Part shown: positions 46,632 to 56,896 of the stretch, piece after piece
How the letters are laid out: each line of letters opens with the position of its first letter
Position numbering within the stretch: position 1 is the stretch's first letter
Assembly: GCF_000255295.1 (NCBI RefSeq)
Contig: NC_017030.1
Coordinates: forward strand, 5,704,001 to 5,768,000
Length of the DNA: 64,000 nt
Direction: 5' to 3'
DNA from: Corallococcus coralloides DSM 2259
GTDB taxonomy: Bacteria; Myxococcota; Myxococcia; Myxococcales; Myxococcaceae
Program-made: the position numbers and the translations under genes
Notes under the pieces: generated by a model
Database searches by the model: none
The model's input: the letters and a program-made list of their open reading frames with translations, nothing else
What the model was told of the DNA's origin: nothing

Positions 46632-47671
46632 CGCGCGCTCTCCCGCTCGCGGACCTGCGCGGGCTGGGACGTGAGCCCTGCTTCCACCTGCTTGCGCGTG
46701 CCCAGGGCCTCCGACAGCGTCAGGCAGGCCTGGGTGATGGCATTGCGCGCGGCGAGTGAGTCCGCCAGCGGATCCAGCATCACGAAGTCGTGGATCATCC
46801 CCTCGTACTGGAGGGCCAGCGCGGGGACACCCGCGTCCACGAGCCTGCGCGCGTAGGCCTGGCCCTCGTCGCGGAGCACGTCGCATTCGCCGTTGAGGAT
46901 CAGCGCGGGCGGCAGGCCTCGCAGCTGCACGTCGGTCGCGCGCAGGGGGCTGACCGTGGGCTCCGTGCGGACTGTGGAGTCCGGGGCGTAGTTGTCCCAG
47001 AACCACTGCATGCCGCTACGGGTGAGGAAGTAGCCGTCCGCGTAGCGCGCGTAGGAGCCCGTGTCGAAGCGGGCATCCGTGACGGGATAGAACAGCACCT
47101 GCTGCAGGATGCGCGGACCGCCGCGCTCCTTCGCCAGCAGCGTGAGCGCCGCCGCCAGGTTCCCACCCGCGCTGTCCCCCGCCACGGCGATCCGCTGTCC
47201 ATCCAGGTCCGCTTCGCCGCCGTTCTTCGCGACCCACTGGAGCGCGGCATAGGCCTGTTCGAGCTGCATGGGGTACTGCCCTTCCGGAGCGGGCGTGTAG
47301 TTGATGAACACGACCGCGCACCGGGTGCCCACGGCCAGCTCACGGATCAACCGGTCGTGCGTGTCCTTGTCGCCCAGCACCCAGCCTCCGCCGTGGAGGT
47401 AGAGCACCACCGGAAGCTTCTCCGACGCATCCGCGGGCCGCACGATGCGGACGGAGACCTGGCCGTCCGGGCCCACCGGAAGGGAACGGTCCTCGATGCG
47501 GGCCGGCTTCCGCGCGCTCTTTCCCGCCTGCACGCTCCGGAGCACGCCACGCGCCTCCGCGGGAGGCAGGGTTTCGAGCGCGGGCCCACCCGCCTTCTTC
47601 AACTGCTCCAGGAAGGCACGGGCGTGGGGATCCAAGCCGGAGTCGGAAGGCTGCTTCGTGTCGGTGGGCAT
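46625..47671 (-). CDS. Alpha/beta hydrolase esterase (HSL family)
   Basis: Hormone-sensitive-lipase-type carboxylesterase of 348 residues. The oxyanion motif HGGG is at 93-96, nucleophile S167 in GDSAGG, D264 in GECD and H294 in IHDF make a complete triad. It should hydrolyse short-chain acyl esters. An N-terminal helical cap region (1-80) is present. ATG 47671 follows a GGAGGAG ribosome site. No signal peptide, so cytoplasmic. It overlaps the DUF4326 stop by 7 bases in convergent orientation; divergent from the GH16 lipoprotein gene. Confidence 0.93.
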   Translation of the reverse strand: MPTDTKQPSDSGLDPHARAFLEQLKKAGGPALETLPPAEARGVLRSVQAGKSARKPARIEDRSLPVGPDGQVSVRIVRPADASEKLPVVLYLHGGGWVLGDKDTHDRLIRELAVGTRCAVVFINYTPAPEGQYPMQLEQAYAALQWVAKNGGEADLDGQRIAVAGDSAGGNLAAALTLLAKERGGPRILQQVLFYPVTDARFDTGSYARYADGYFLTRSGMQWFWDNYAPDSTVRTEPTVSPLRATDVQLRGLPPALILNGECDVLRDEGQAYARRLVDAGVPALALQYEGMIHDFVMLDPLADSLAARNAITQACLTLSEALGTRKQVEAGLTSQPAQVRERESARH

Positions 47672-47807
47672 GGCGTCTCTCCTCCTGGGCCGAGGATGGC
47701 CATGCACGCCCGGAGTGGGAGACGCAGGCACACGGTGGGCTTGTCCGATGCGCCGCATCTGGTATTTACAGTTAGACAGCTATTCCAAGTTTTCCACGGA
47801 GAGTGTC

Positions 47808-49130
47808 ATGAGTGAGTCCGCTGTGCTTCGCAGGCCGCGCTTCCGCACGGCCCTGGCGCTGTTGCTGGCCCTCCCCCTGGCCTCCTCGTGCAGCCCGGAG
47901 CCTGGGACCGACACGCCGGTCCAGAGCGAGGCGCCCCTGGCGTCTGTCATCACCAACACGTCCTTCGAAACCAACACCAGCGGTTGGTCCAGCTGGCAGG
48001 GAACGCTGACACGGGAGGCGCGCACCGGAGCGCCGGACGGGCAGTACGTCGCGCGCGTCACCGTCAGCGGTGCGGCGACGCTCTACTCGCTGGACGGCGC
48101 ACAGAGCAGCATCCCGAACGCGCCTCAAGGGCAGGCGTATACGGCGACGGCGTATGTCGCCGCGGGAAACAGCGGCACGGTGGGCAAGCCCGTCAGCCTC
48201 ATCCTCCGGGAGAAGAACGCGTCCGGCACGACGTACAAGCTCTTCACCGCGGACGCGACGCTGACGACCGGCTTCCAGCGGCTCAGCGTAACCGGCACCG
48301 TGGAGCGCGTCGGAGACACGGTGGATGTCTACGTCCTCCAGAACCAGGCGACGTCCGGTAATGCCATCCTCGTGGATGCCATCACGCTGGAGACCGCGGG
48401 AGGTGGATCGAGTCCGTCGGGCGAGCCGATGCCGGTGGGCGACCTCACGAACTGGCGGCAGGTGTTCACCGACGACTTCACCACCAACGTGCCCGTGGGC
48501 CAGTTCCCCGCGGCGGTGTCGTCCAGGTGGGGCGTGTATCCAGACGGCTGGAAGGACACGAGCAAGAACGGGACGTACTCGCCGTCGAAGGTCGTCAGCA
48601 TCCAGAACGGCGTGTTGAACAAGTACCTGCACACCGAGAACGGCGTGCACAGGGTGGCGGCGCTGCTGCCGAAGATCCCTGGAGCGAACGCGGCGGGCGG
48701 ACTGCCCGCGGGACGCTACGCGATACGCTTCCGGGCTGACGCGGTGCCTGGCTACAAGGTCGCGTGGTTGCTCTGGCCGGACAGTGAGGTGTGGCCGCGC
48801 GACGGGGAGATCGACTTCCCGGAGGGCGACCTGAACGGCACCATCTCCGGGTTCATGCACCGGCAGAACGGGACGTCGGGCGGGGATCAGGACGCGGCCT
48901 CATCAAGCGCGCGGTTCACGTCCTGGCACACGGCCATCATCGAGTGGACCCCGGGCCGGTGCCGCTTCATCCTCGATGGCACGGTCATCCTGGACAAGAC
49001 CAGCCGCGTGCCGAACACGGCCATGCACTGGGTCATCCAGACAGAGACCGACCTGAGCGGCACGCCGCCGAGCAACAGCGCCGCGGGCAACGTGCAGATC
49101 GACTGGGTCGCCGTCTGGGTGCCGAAGTAG
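47808..49130 (+). CDS. GH16-family glycoside hydrolase lipoprotein with N-terminal carbohydrate-binding domain
   Basis: 440 residues. A signal peptide ends in LASSC, a slightly atypical lipobox. Residues about 45-200 form a beta-sandwich of CBM4/9-like type (ITNTSFETNTSGWSSWQG). Residues 215-440 are a GH16-like domain with the catalytic motif E334-I-D-F-P-E339, both glutamates and the Asp intact. It probably degrades beta-1,3-glucan or a related polysaccharide outside the cell. The ATG follows GGAGAG. Genes on both sides are unrelated. The substrate is not certain. Confidence 0.85.
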   Translation: MSESAVLRRPRFRTALALLLALPLASSCSPEPGTDTPVQSEAPLASVITNTSFETNTSGWSSWQGTLTREARTGAPDGQYVARVTVSGAATLYSLDGAQSSIPNAPQGQAYTATAYVAAGNSGTVGKPVSLILREKNASGTTYKLFTADATLTTGFQRLSVTGTVERVGDTVDVYVLQNQATSGNAILVDAITLETAGGGSSPSGEPMPVGDLTNWRQVFTDDFTTNVPVGQFPAAVSSRWGVYPDGWKDTSKNGTYSPSKVVSIQNGVLNKYLHTENGVHRVAALLPKIPGANAAGGLPAGRYAIRFRADAVPGYKVAWLLWPDSEVWPRDGEIDFPEGDLNGTISGFMHRQNGTSGGDQDAASSSARFTSWHTAIIEWTPGRCRFILDGTVILDKTSRVPNTAMHWVIQTETDLSGTPPSNSAAGNVQIDWVAVWVPK

Positions 49131-49249
49131 CACGGGCCTGAGGCCTCCGGGCATTCCTCTCATGGGGGATGCCCGGGCGCTCCACGCGGTGGGAAGAAAT
49201 GGCGCGGGCCTGATCCACGGGCCCCACAATCCCAGACAGCGGAGCCATC

Positions 49250-49594
49250 ATGGCGGTCCAGTACGATCCCAGCATCATCACGAAGCACGCGCAGGCGCTG
49301 TACACCAAGGCCTCCGGCATCATCTTCGCGTGGAGCGTCATCGGCTTCATCGCGGGCCTGGCGATGACGACGGCCATGAACACAAACGCACCCGGCCCCA
49401 TCGTGGTGCTGGGCGGACTGGTGGTGGCGTTGATCGGCGCCGTGTTCGGCCGGGGCCGGGCCTTCTCGCTCCAGCTTCAGGCGCAGGTAGCGCTCTGCCA
49501 GGTCGCCACGGAGGCCAATACGCGGAGGACCGCGAATGCGGTGGCTGCCGCGGTGCCGTCCCCCGCCCCTGAATCGGTGAACCGCGCGAGCTAG
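49250..49594 (+). CDS. Small membrane protein (114 residues)
   Basis: Two predicted membrane helices (about 23-42 and 50-68) connected by a short Asn/Pro turn, and a C-terminal helical polar tail rich in Ala, Gln and Thr. The ribosome site GGAG is 5 bases before the ATG. No family recognised. The tail could be cytoplasmic with a signalling or scaffold function, but nothing in sequence shows it. Confidence 0.7.
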   Translation: MAVQYDPSIITKHAQALYTKASGIIFAWSVIGFIAGLAMTTAMNTNAPGPIVVLGGLVVALIGAVFGRGRAFSLQLQAQVALCQVATEANTRRTANAVAAAVPSPAPESVNRAS

Positions 49595-49631
49595 CTGATT
49601 CGATGGGGGCGGAGCTGCTAGGACGGAGCGC

Positions 49632-50252
49632 ATGGGACTCGATGCGAGCTACCAGGCCCTTCCCGGCGGTTCCCCGCTGTTGGAGCTGGCGCGACGGAAC
49701 ATCGGCGTGGGCGGATGGCTGATGTCCGTCACCCGGTTGCTCCGGGCTCCGCGCGAGGAGACCCTTGCACCGGGGGCGCCGGAGTCCGACGAACTCCTGC
49801 TCCTGGACGCCGTGCGAGACCTGCTGCGCACCCGCCCCGACCTGGCGACGCAACAGGTGGACCTTGGCCGGAGGTGGGACCACCTGCACTTCGTCCTCTC
49901 CGACCGCCGCCGGAACGCGCAGGGAACGGAGGACGACTCCCTGGCCGGCATCGCGATCCACGGTGAGGCGGAGATCGCCCCGCACGTGGTGGCGCCTCAG
50001 GGCGTGCCCCTGCGCTACACGCGGCCGGAGACGGTGGAGCGGATCGCCAGGATGCTGGAGGCCGTGCGGTTCGACGCCCTTCGCGAGCACTTCACCTTCA
50101 AGCGCCTGAGCGACGCAGCCGTCTACAAGTGCCCGCGCGAGGAGGGCATCGACGAGGCCTGGCAGTGGCTCACCGAGCGCTTCGATCGCTTCCGCGCCTT
50201 CTACGTCACGGCCGCGAAGCACGGAGACGGCGTCCTTGTCTGTGTGGACTGA
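49632..50252 (+). CDS. DUF1877 (YfbM-like) protein
   Basis: 206 residues. LGRRWDHLHFVLSD, AIHGEAEIAPHV, LRYTRPETVERIA and the C-terminal DRFRAFYVTAAKHGDGVLV follow the YfbM pattern throughout the length. Members are small cytoplasmic proteins of unknown function, often near effectors or immunity genes, which may apply here too but is not shown. It starts after a GGAG ribosome site and is followed after 15 bases by a membrane phosphatase, so the two may be cotranscribed. Confidence 0.82.
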   Translation: MGLDASYQALPGGSPLLELARRNIGVGGWLMSVTRLLRAPREETLAPGAPESDELLLLDAVRDLLRTRPDLATQQVDLGRRWDHLHFVLSDRRRNAQGTEDDSLAGIAIHGEAEIAPHVVAPQGVPLRYTRPETVERIARMLEAVRFDALREHFTFKRLSDAAVYKCPREEGIDEAWQWLTERFDRFRAFYVTAAKHGDGVLVCVD

Positions 50253-50267
50253 ACCCTGGCACCGCGC

Positions 50268-50951
50268 ATGAAATACACGTTCGTCTTCACCACCGCCGCG
50301 GCACTCCTCACCTTCCTGGCGCAGCGGCTCCAGGGCCTGGGCTGGCTGCTGCTGTGGCCAGCGCTGAGCTTCGCGTTCCTGGCGCTCGCGTATGCCGGAC
50401 TGGGCGCGAGAGTCTTCGGGAAGCAGCCGGATGGACGTATGCAGCCGTGGGCCGTGTTCGCGCTCCTGCCCTACCTGCTGCTTACGTGGGGCACCTGGCA
50501 TCTGGCGCGGCGCTTTTCGCGAGAGCGTGCCTTTGACGAAGTGGTGCCAGGGGTCCTGGTGGGACGCCGGCTGCTCACCGGGGAGTTGCCTGCGGGTGTC
50601 ACGGCCGTGCTGGACCTGACCTCCGAGTTCATCGAACCGGAAGGCATCCGCGCCGCGGGCCGGTATGTGTCCCTGCCCATCCTGGACGCGTCGACGTTGC
50701 CCGTGGAGCAGGTGGCTCCAGTCCTTCGCGAGCTGGCCGCCCTGCCCGGGCCGGTCTACATCCACTGCGCGCAGGGACATGGGCGCACCGGGATGATCGC
50801 CGCCGCGCTCCTCGAGGCGCGAGGGGATGCTCCGGATGCGAAGGCCGCACTCGCTCGGGTGCGTCAGGCGCGGCCCGGGGTGCGGCTCTCCGCCTTGCAG
50901 GAGCGTGCGCTCGACGCATTGTCGGCGGCACTCCGCCCCGCGGGAGTCTGA
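50268..50951 (+). CDS. Membrane-anchored dual-specificity protein phosphatase
   Basis: 227 residues. Three hydrophobic segments fill residues 1-85, then a Cys-based phosphatase domain. The P-loop HCAQGHGRTG holds nucleophile C167 and R173 (CX5R), and the general acid Asp lies in LPILDAS. Intact motifs suggest activity on phospho-Tyr/Ser/Thr or a lipid phosphate at the cytoplasmic membrane. It follows the DUF1877 gene by 15 bases. The direct substrate is unknown; lipid phosphatase activity is an alternative to protein phosphatase. Confidence 0.85.
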   Translation: MKYTFVFTTAAALLTFLAQRLQGLGWLLLWPALSFAFLALAYAGLGARVFGKQPDGRMQPWAVFALLPYLLLTWGTWHLARRFSRERAFDEVVPGVLVGRRLLTGELPAGVTAVLDLTSEFIEPEGIRAAGRYVSLPILDASTLPVEQVAPVLRELAALPGPVYIHCAQGHGRTGMIAAALLEARGDAPDAKAALARVRQARPGVRLSALQERALDALSAALRPAGV

Positions 50952-50997
50952 ACCGCGAGACCTGGCAACAGCAGGCCTCGCGGGTGATCAGGACCGC

Positions 50998-51282
50998 TCA
51001 GCTCTCGACGGCCGGAGTCTGCTCCGCGTCGCAGACCAGCGCGGCATCCTCGGACTGCTGGGCCTGCTCCGTGGAGACGGACGCGGTCTCCTCGGAAGGC
51101 TGCGCGGGCGCGAAGCACCCCACCACGTCGCCACAGGTGGTGCGGTAGGTCCCCTCATAACAAATCTGGTCGCAGTACCCCACACAGACATCCCAGCACT
51201 GCGGCGGATAGGCAAAGGCAGCGGAGGGAGCCACGGCGAAGACAGCGGCGACGGCCATCAGGGACTTCTTCAGCGCGTTCAT
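50998..51282 (-). CDS. Small Cys-rich secreted protein
   Basis: 94 residues. A signal peptide (about 1-24, cut near AFAYP) is followed by a Cys cluster with C-x3-C-x3-C-x3-C spacing (CWDVCVGYCDQIC), then CGDVVGC and an acidic Gln/Glu/Ser-rich tail with one more Cys. Likely disulfide-stabilised in the periplasm or outside the cell. It may bind metal or act as a small effector; no family can be named. GGAG precedes the ATG at 51282. A longer reading to 51372 has no support. Confidence 0.7.
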   Translation of the reverse strand: MNALKKSLMAVAAVFAVAPSAAFAYPPQCWDVCVGYCDQICYEGTYRTTCGDVVGCFAPAQPSEETASVSTEQAQQSEDAALVCDAEQTPAVES

Positions 51283-51481
51283 CTGCACTCCTGGGGTGTG
51301 GGATGTGCCTGCGAAAAACCAGGCACGCCCGGCAGCAGATGCCAGCCACGGAAGACAATGACAGACTTCCACGCCAGCAACGTCTCCGGCTGAACACTCA
51401 CCTCATCCCCTGGGGCGTGCCCGGGGAAGTCAATGGTGGCAAGCCACGATAGCGGGCGCCTGCATTTTCAAACTGCGTTTA

Positions 51482-52559
<1,078 letters not shown>

Positions 52560-52566
52560 TCCGCTT

Positions 52567-53472
52567 TCACAAGGCTTTCAGCGCCAGCTCGCGCGCCGCC
52601 TCGACGAAGAGTCGCAGCGGCGCGGAGCGCTGCGCGCGGCTGGGGTAGTAGAGGAAGAAGCCGGGCACGGTCGGCGCGTAGGCCTCCAACACGCGCACGA
52701 GCCGTCCCGTGCGAAGCCGCTCCGCCACCACGGGCTCCATGGCATACGCCAGCCCCAGGCCCTGCTCCGCCAGGTCCAGCGTCAGGTGATTGTCACTGCT
52801 GATCACGCCCCCGCGCACCGGCACGCGCCAGTTCCTGCGGCCCCGCTCCAGCTCCCATGCGTAGAGCGCCCCGGTGGAGCGCATGCGGAACGTGATGCAC
52901 TCATGCTTCAGCAGATCCTCCGGGCGCTGGGGCGTGCCGTGGCGCTCCAGGTAGCTGGGGGCCGCCACCACCACGAAGCGGAACGCTTCCGTGAGCCGCA
53001 CCTGCACCATGTCGCGCTCGATGGACTCGCTCAGCCGCACGCCCGCGTCGTAGCCCTCCGCCACGATGTCCACGAAGCGCTCCTCGATGACGACCTCCAC
53101 CTCCACGCGCGGGTGCCGAGCTCGGAAGGTGGGGACCACCGGGGTGATGATGTAGGGCACCGCCGCCCGCGGCACCGACAGCCGGACCCGCCCCACCGTC
53201 TCTCCTGGCTGCGCGGCCACCTCCCCGAGCGCGGCGATCGCCTGCCCCATCGCGGGGCCCGCGGTCTCCACGAGTCGCCTGCCCGCGTCCGTCAGCGCCA
53301 CGCTGCGCGTCGTGCGCGTGAGCAGCACCACGCGCAGCTGCTCCTCCAGCTGCCGCACCGAATGACTCACCGCCGCAGTGGAGACGCCCAGCTCGCGCGC
53401 GGCGCCGCTGAAGCTGCTCAGGCGCGCCACGACGAGGAACACCTGGAGCTGCGTGAAGGGTGCCGTATTCAT
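52567..53472 (-). CDS. LysR-family transcriptional regulator (copy 1)
   Basis: 301 residues. A winged helix-turn-helix at 1-60 ([32 protein letters not shown]) and a periplasmic-binding-like effector domain (90-295) of the CrgA/PA-type group. It is a paralogue of copy 2 at 53554-54459, same length and orientation, with most residues identical by eye; differences are scattered. The 5' flank also matches copy 2. It is transcribed toward the aldo-keto reductase stop. Its likely targets are the two similar promoters at 51482-51544 and 54500-54562. Confidence 0.93.
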   Translation of the reverse strand: MNTAPFTQLQVFLVVARLSSFSGAARELGVSTAAVSHSVRQLEEQLRVVLLTRTTRSVALTDAGRRLVETAGPAMGQAIAALGEVAAQPGETVGRVRLSVPRAAVPYIITPVVPTFRARHPRVEVEVVIEERFVDIVAEGYDAGVRLSESIERDMVQVRLTEAFRFVVVAAPSYLERHGTPQRPEDLLKHECITFRMRSTGALYAWELERGRRNWRVPVRGGVISSDNHLTLDLAEQGLGLAYAMEPVVAERLRTGRLVRVLEAYAPTVPGFFLYYPSRAQRSAPLRLFVEAARELALKAL

Positions 53473-53553
53473 TCGCGAGGACCCTCTTGGGCTTCACTGT
53501 TCCGCACGCACCGCGAGGCTAGGGCCTTCCCCATGAGGAGTCACCCTGCCCGC

Positions 53554-54459
53554 TCACACGGCCTTCGCCGCCAGCTCCCGGGCCGCCTCGGCGAAGAGAC
53601 GCAGCGGCACCGAGCGCTGCGCACGGCTGGGGTAGTAGAGGAAGAAGCCGGGCACGGTGGGCGCGTAGGGCTCCAGCACCCGCACGAGCTTCCCGGTGCG
53701 CAGCCGCTCCTCCACGGCCGGCTCGAAGGCGTACGCCAGCCCCACGCCCTGCTCCGCCAGGGTCGCGGGCAGATGGATGTCATTGGTGACGACGCCGCCG
53801 CGTACCGGCACGCGCCAGCTCTTGCGTCCGCGCTCCAGCTCCCACGGGTAGAGCGTTCCGGTCGTCTGCGAACGGAAGGTGATGCACTCGTGCTTCAGCA
53901 GGTCCTCGGGGCGCTGGGGCGTGCCGTGGCGCGCGAGGTAGCCGGGCGACGCCACCACCACGAAGCGGAACGCCTCCGTGAGCCGCACCTGCACCATGTC
54001 GCGCTGGATGGACTCGCTCAGCCGTACGCCCGCGTCGTAGCCCTCCTCGACGATGTCCACGAAGCGATCCTCGATGACGACCTCCACCTCCACCCGTGGG
54101 TGTCGCTCACGGAAGGTGGGGACCACCGGGGTGATGACGTAGGGCACCGCCGCCGTCAGCACCGTCAGCCGGACCCGGCCCACGGCCTCTCCGGGTTGCG
54201 CGGCCACCTCGCGGAGCGTGGCCAGCGTCTGCCCCACCGCCGGGCCTGCTCCCTCCACGAGCCTCCGGCCTACGTCCGTCAGTGCCACACTGCGTGTGGT
54301 ACGCGTGAGCAGCACCACCCGCAGCTGCTCCTCCAGCTGCCGCACCGCCTGGCTTACCGCGGCCGTGGAGACGCCCAGCTCGCGCGCCGCACCGCTGAAG
54401 CTGCGCAGCCGGGCCACGGCGAGGAAGACCTGCAGCTGCGTGAAGGGGGCCGTATTCAT
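53554..54459 (-). CDS. LysR-family transcriptional regulator (copy 2)
   Basis: 301 residues, tandem duplicate of copy 1: the helix-turn-helix [20 protein letters not shown] is nearly the same, with small shifts in the effector domain. It is divergent from the zinc alcohol dehydrogenase across 146 bases that contain the shared promoter element, the classic LysR arrangement. Both copies appear intact. Copy 1 may have arisen by duplication of this divergent unit without its target gene. Confidence 0.93.
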   Translation of the reverse strand: MNTAPFTQLQVFLAVARLRSFSGAARELGVSTAAVSQAVRQLEEQLRVVLLTRTTRSVALTDVGRRLVEGAGPAVGQTLATLREVAAQPGEAVGRVRLTVLTAAVPYVITPVVPTFRERHPRVEVEVVIEDRFVDIVEEGYDAGVRLSESIQRDMVQVRLTEAFRFVVVASPGYLARHGTPQRPEDLLKHECITFRSQTTGTLYPWELERGRKSWRVPVRGGVVTNDIHLPATLAEQGVGLAYAFEPAVEERLRTGKLVRVLEPYAPTVPGFFLYYPSRAQRSVPLRLFAEAARELAAKAV

Positions 54460-54499
54460 TCGCGAGGACCGTACCCGAAGCCACTGTTAAGCACCCGTT

Positions 54500-54562
54500 A
54501 AGAGCCTATTGGCTCCTCGCGCGTAGTCATCCACGGGGCTGGCGCGTATCTCTCTTCGCACG
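54500..54562 (+). promoter_or_regulatory. Alcohol dehydrogenase promoter with LysR-type element
   Basis: GTTAAGAGCCTATTGG (about 54497-54512), TAGTCA, 17 bases, TATCTC in CGTATCTCTCTTCGCACG (54545-54562). Matches the aldo-keto reductase promoter in order and spacing. It lies in the divergent gap with LysR copy 2. Confidence 0.6.
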
Positions 54563-54605
54563 TGAACGGGGCTCAGCGGCCCCACTGCTCCTGGAAAGAA
54601 GACAC

Positions 54606-55649
54606 ATGCCTACCGCCAACGCCTACGCCGCCACCTCCTCGAAGTCACCGCTCGGTCCCCTGGCCATCCAGCGCCGGGAGCTTGGCCCGCGCGACGTGCT
54701 CATCGAGATCAAGTACTGCGGCATCTGCCACTCCGACATCCACACCGTCCGCGGCGAGTGGGGCGAGACGACCTACCCCATCGTTCCCGGCCATGAGATC
54801 GCCGGCATCGTCACCGGCGTCGGCGCCCAGGTGAAGAAGCACGCCGTCGGCGACCGCGTCGGCGTGGGCTGCATGGTGGACTCCTGCGGCGACTGCTCGT
54901 CCTGCCGCAAGGGCGAGGAGCAGCACTGCCTCAGGGGGATGGTCGGAACGTACGGCGCCACCGGGCGGGACGGCCAGCTCACGCAGGGCGGCTACTCCAC
55001 CCACATCGTCGTGACCGAGGACTTCGTCCTCAAGATCCCCGAAGGCATCTCGCTCGACGCCGCCGCGCCGCTGCTGTGCGCGGGCATCACGACGTACTCA
55101 CCGCTGCGCCGCTGGGGCGCGGGGCCCGGCAAGAAGGTGGCCATCGTGGGCCTGGGCGGCCTGGGCCACATGGGCGTGAAGTTCGCTCGCGCGATGGGCG
55201 CGGAGGTGACCGTCCTGTCGCAGTCGCTGAGCAAGAAGGAGGACGGCCTGCGGCTGGGCGCTCACCACTACTACGCCACGAAGGATCCGGAGACGTTCAA
55301 GAAGCTGGCGGGCACGTTCGACCTCATCGTGAACACGGTGAGCGCGAAGATCGACCTGGACGCCTACCTGTCCCTGCTGGCCCTGGACGGAGCCCTGGTC
55401 AACGTGGGCGCTCCCGCGGAGCCGCTCTCGGTCAACGTGTTCTCGCTGATCATGCCGCGCCGCGTGTTCACCGGCTCGCTCATCGGCGGCATCCCGCAGA
55501 CGCAGGAGATGTTGGACTTCTGCGCGAAGCACCACATCGGCGCGGACATCGAGGTCATCCCCGCCAGCAAGATCAACGACGCCTACGAGCGGGTGCTCGC
55601 CTCCGACGTCCGGTACCGGTTCGTCATCGACACGTCGACCCTGAAGTAG
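54606..55649 (+). CDS. Zinc-dependent alcohol dehydrogenase (YahK/AdhC type)
   Basis: 347 residues, medium-chain dehydrogenase/reductase of the cinnamyl-alcohol type, usually NADPH-dependent aldehyde reductases. Catalytic zinc ligands are C41, H63 (PGHE) and the Cys in LLCAGITTY. The structural zinc cluster is C94, C97, C100, C108. [11 protein letters not shown] is the cofactor fold. All ligands are present. It is divergent from LysR copy 2 and shares promoter features with the aldo-keto reductase, so it may be part of an aldehyde-stress response. Confidence 0.93.
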   Translation: MPTANAYAATSSKSPLGPLAIQRRELGPRDVLIEIKYCGICHSDIHTVRGEWGETTYPIVPGHEIAGIVTGVGAQVKKHAVGDRVGVGCMVDSCGDCSSCRKGEEQHCLRGMVGTYGATGRDGQLTQGGYSTHIVVTEDFVLKIPEGISLDAAAPLLCAGITTYSPLRRWGAGPGKKVAIVGLGGLGHMGVKFARAMGAEVTVLSQSLSKKEDGLRLGAHHYYATKDPETFKKLAGTFDLIVNTVSAKIDLDAYLSLLALDGALVNVGAPAEPLSVNVFSLIMPRRVFTGSLIGGIPQTQEMLDFCAKHHIGADIEVIPASKINDAYERVLASDVRYRFVIDTSTLK

Positions 55650-55650
55650 C

Positions 55651-56101
55651 TCAGGACTTCACGACGCCGTCGAAGACGCCGTAGCCGCCGGGGATGAAGA
55701 AGTCCTTCCCCGGCTCCAGGCCAAAGGCACTCATCACCGTCGCCGCGATGTCCTGCGAACGCGGCGCGCGTGACACGTGGCTGCCGTCCTCCTCCACCAG
55801 CGCCACCGGTGCCCCCATGGGCGAGCCGTTCATCGTCTCGTCGTACCCACCGAGCATCTGGTTGCCCTGGATGCCTCCGCCCACGAGCAGCGCGCACGTC
55901 GCCGGGTGGTGATCGCTCCCCTGCTTCGGGAAGGTCCGCCCGAAGTCGCTGTAGACGTACACGAGCGTCTCATCCAGCAGCGACCGGGACGGGTCGGACC
56001 TGCTCGGGGTGAGGCTCATCTCGATGCACAGCCGCCCCACCATCTCCAACGCGATGCGCAGGTGGTTGGTGTGCATCTGCACGCCGTTCGCGCCGGAAGT
56101 A
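55651..56101 (-). pseudogene. C-terminal fragment of a DUF1501 protein
   Basis: About 150 residues of homology, from GANGVQMHTNHLRIALEMV to the end (DETLVYVYSDFGRTFPKQGS, HHPATCALLVGGG, NQMLGGYDETM, DIAATVMSAFGLEPG), the C-terminal part of DUF1501 secreted sulfatase-like proteins. The usual N-terminal 250-300 residues are missing and no start or ribosome site precedes it. It joins the remnant at 56105-56605 in a different frame. The two are the ends of a gene pair whose middle has been lost. It is unlikely to make a functional protein. Confidence 0.75.
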
Positions 56102-56104
56102 CTT

Positions 56105-56605
56105 TCAGGCACCGGCCTTCGCGGTGCCCGCGGGGCAGCGCTGGATGGACCGCTGCTGCTGCACGCCGTACTCCAGCGCGTCGGCGGTGCGAGGCACGAG
56201 CGGGATGTTGAACCAGTCGCGCGCCTGCTCGAACATCGTCCGGTAGAACGCGGGCTGCCCGAGCGTGGTGTCGACGAAGTGCTCCACGAAGGCCCGCTGC
56301 GCGGCGTCGTCGCCCGCGGCTTCGAGCGCGGCGAACTCCTCGTCCGTCGGGGGCGTCCCGCGCAGCGCGAGCGAGGCCCGCCGCAGCAGCCGGCTGGGGG
56401 CGAGCAGGTCGTTCTTCTCGCCCGCGTCGGGGTCACCGGAAGGCGTGGGGTCCTCACACCCTGCGTCCGTCGAGCCTGACGGATCCACGTCATGATCAGC
56501 CGGCCCGCCCACAACGCCAGTGCAGGCTGTCCACACGAGGAGAATCAGGGCCCACCCGGCAGAGCGTCGCCAGGTGCCAGGAGCCGTCGCGTCGCGCGAA
56601 GTCAT
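56105..56605 (-). pseudogene. N-terminal fragment of a DUF1549-like lipoprotein
   Basis: 166 residues: signal peptide with lipobox VWTAC, an acidic Asp/Pro linker, then RLLRRASLALRGTPPTDEEF and ARDWFNIPL, like the start of DUF1549-type proteins that pair with DUF1501. It stops at TGA right after GTAKAGA, exactly where it meets the DUF1501 fragment. Full-length relatives should be several hundred residues long. ATG 56605 is the natural start. A truncated lipoprotein could still be made but would lack most of the domain. Confidence 0.65.
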
Positions 56606-56846
56606 GCGCCGCCGCAAAGGCAATGCGTGTGCCAGATACAGGACACCGCGGGGATTTCTTCTCTCGCTCTGAGAGAGCGCGCGCCGCAATGAGAAACGCG
56701 ATGACTGGCGATGGCTCTCCCCCACACTGTGAGGCCCGCTCCCCCATTCGTCGTGGTGATCCACGTCACCCCGCCGTGCCTTCATGCTGTCGCCCTGCCA
56801 GCGGCGCGCTGCCACCCGTGGGCTGGATGATGCGGAGGGTGCTTTC

Positions 56847-56896
56847 TCTAGGCTCTCCGCCAGTGGCCGGACGTCTCCGGTCCTGGGGGAGGCAGC
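56847..56896 (+). promoter_or_regulatory. Leader of the first beta-helix gene, partial copy of the repeated leader
   Basis: Contains the end of the leader repeat seen before copies 2-4 (TCTAGGCTCTCCGCC, then GTGGCCGGACGTCTCCGG), with the same CCGGA-CGTC-TCCGG hairpin a few bases before the ribosome site. Upstream of this point the similarity stops. Confidence 0.6.

Noticed and set aside
55651-56605. A programmed frameshift making one protein
   Set aside because: The two halves belong to different families that normally are separate neighbouring genes, and large parts of both are missing.
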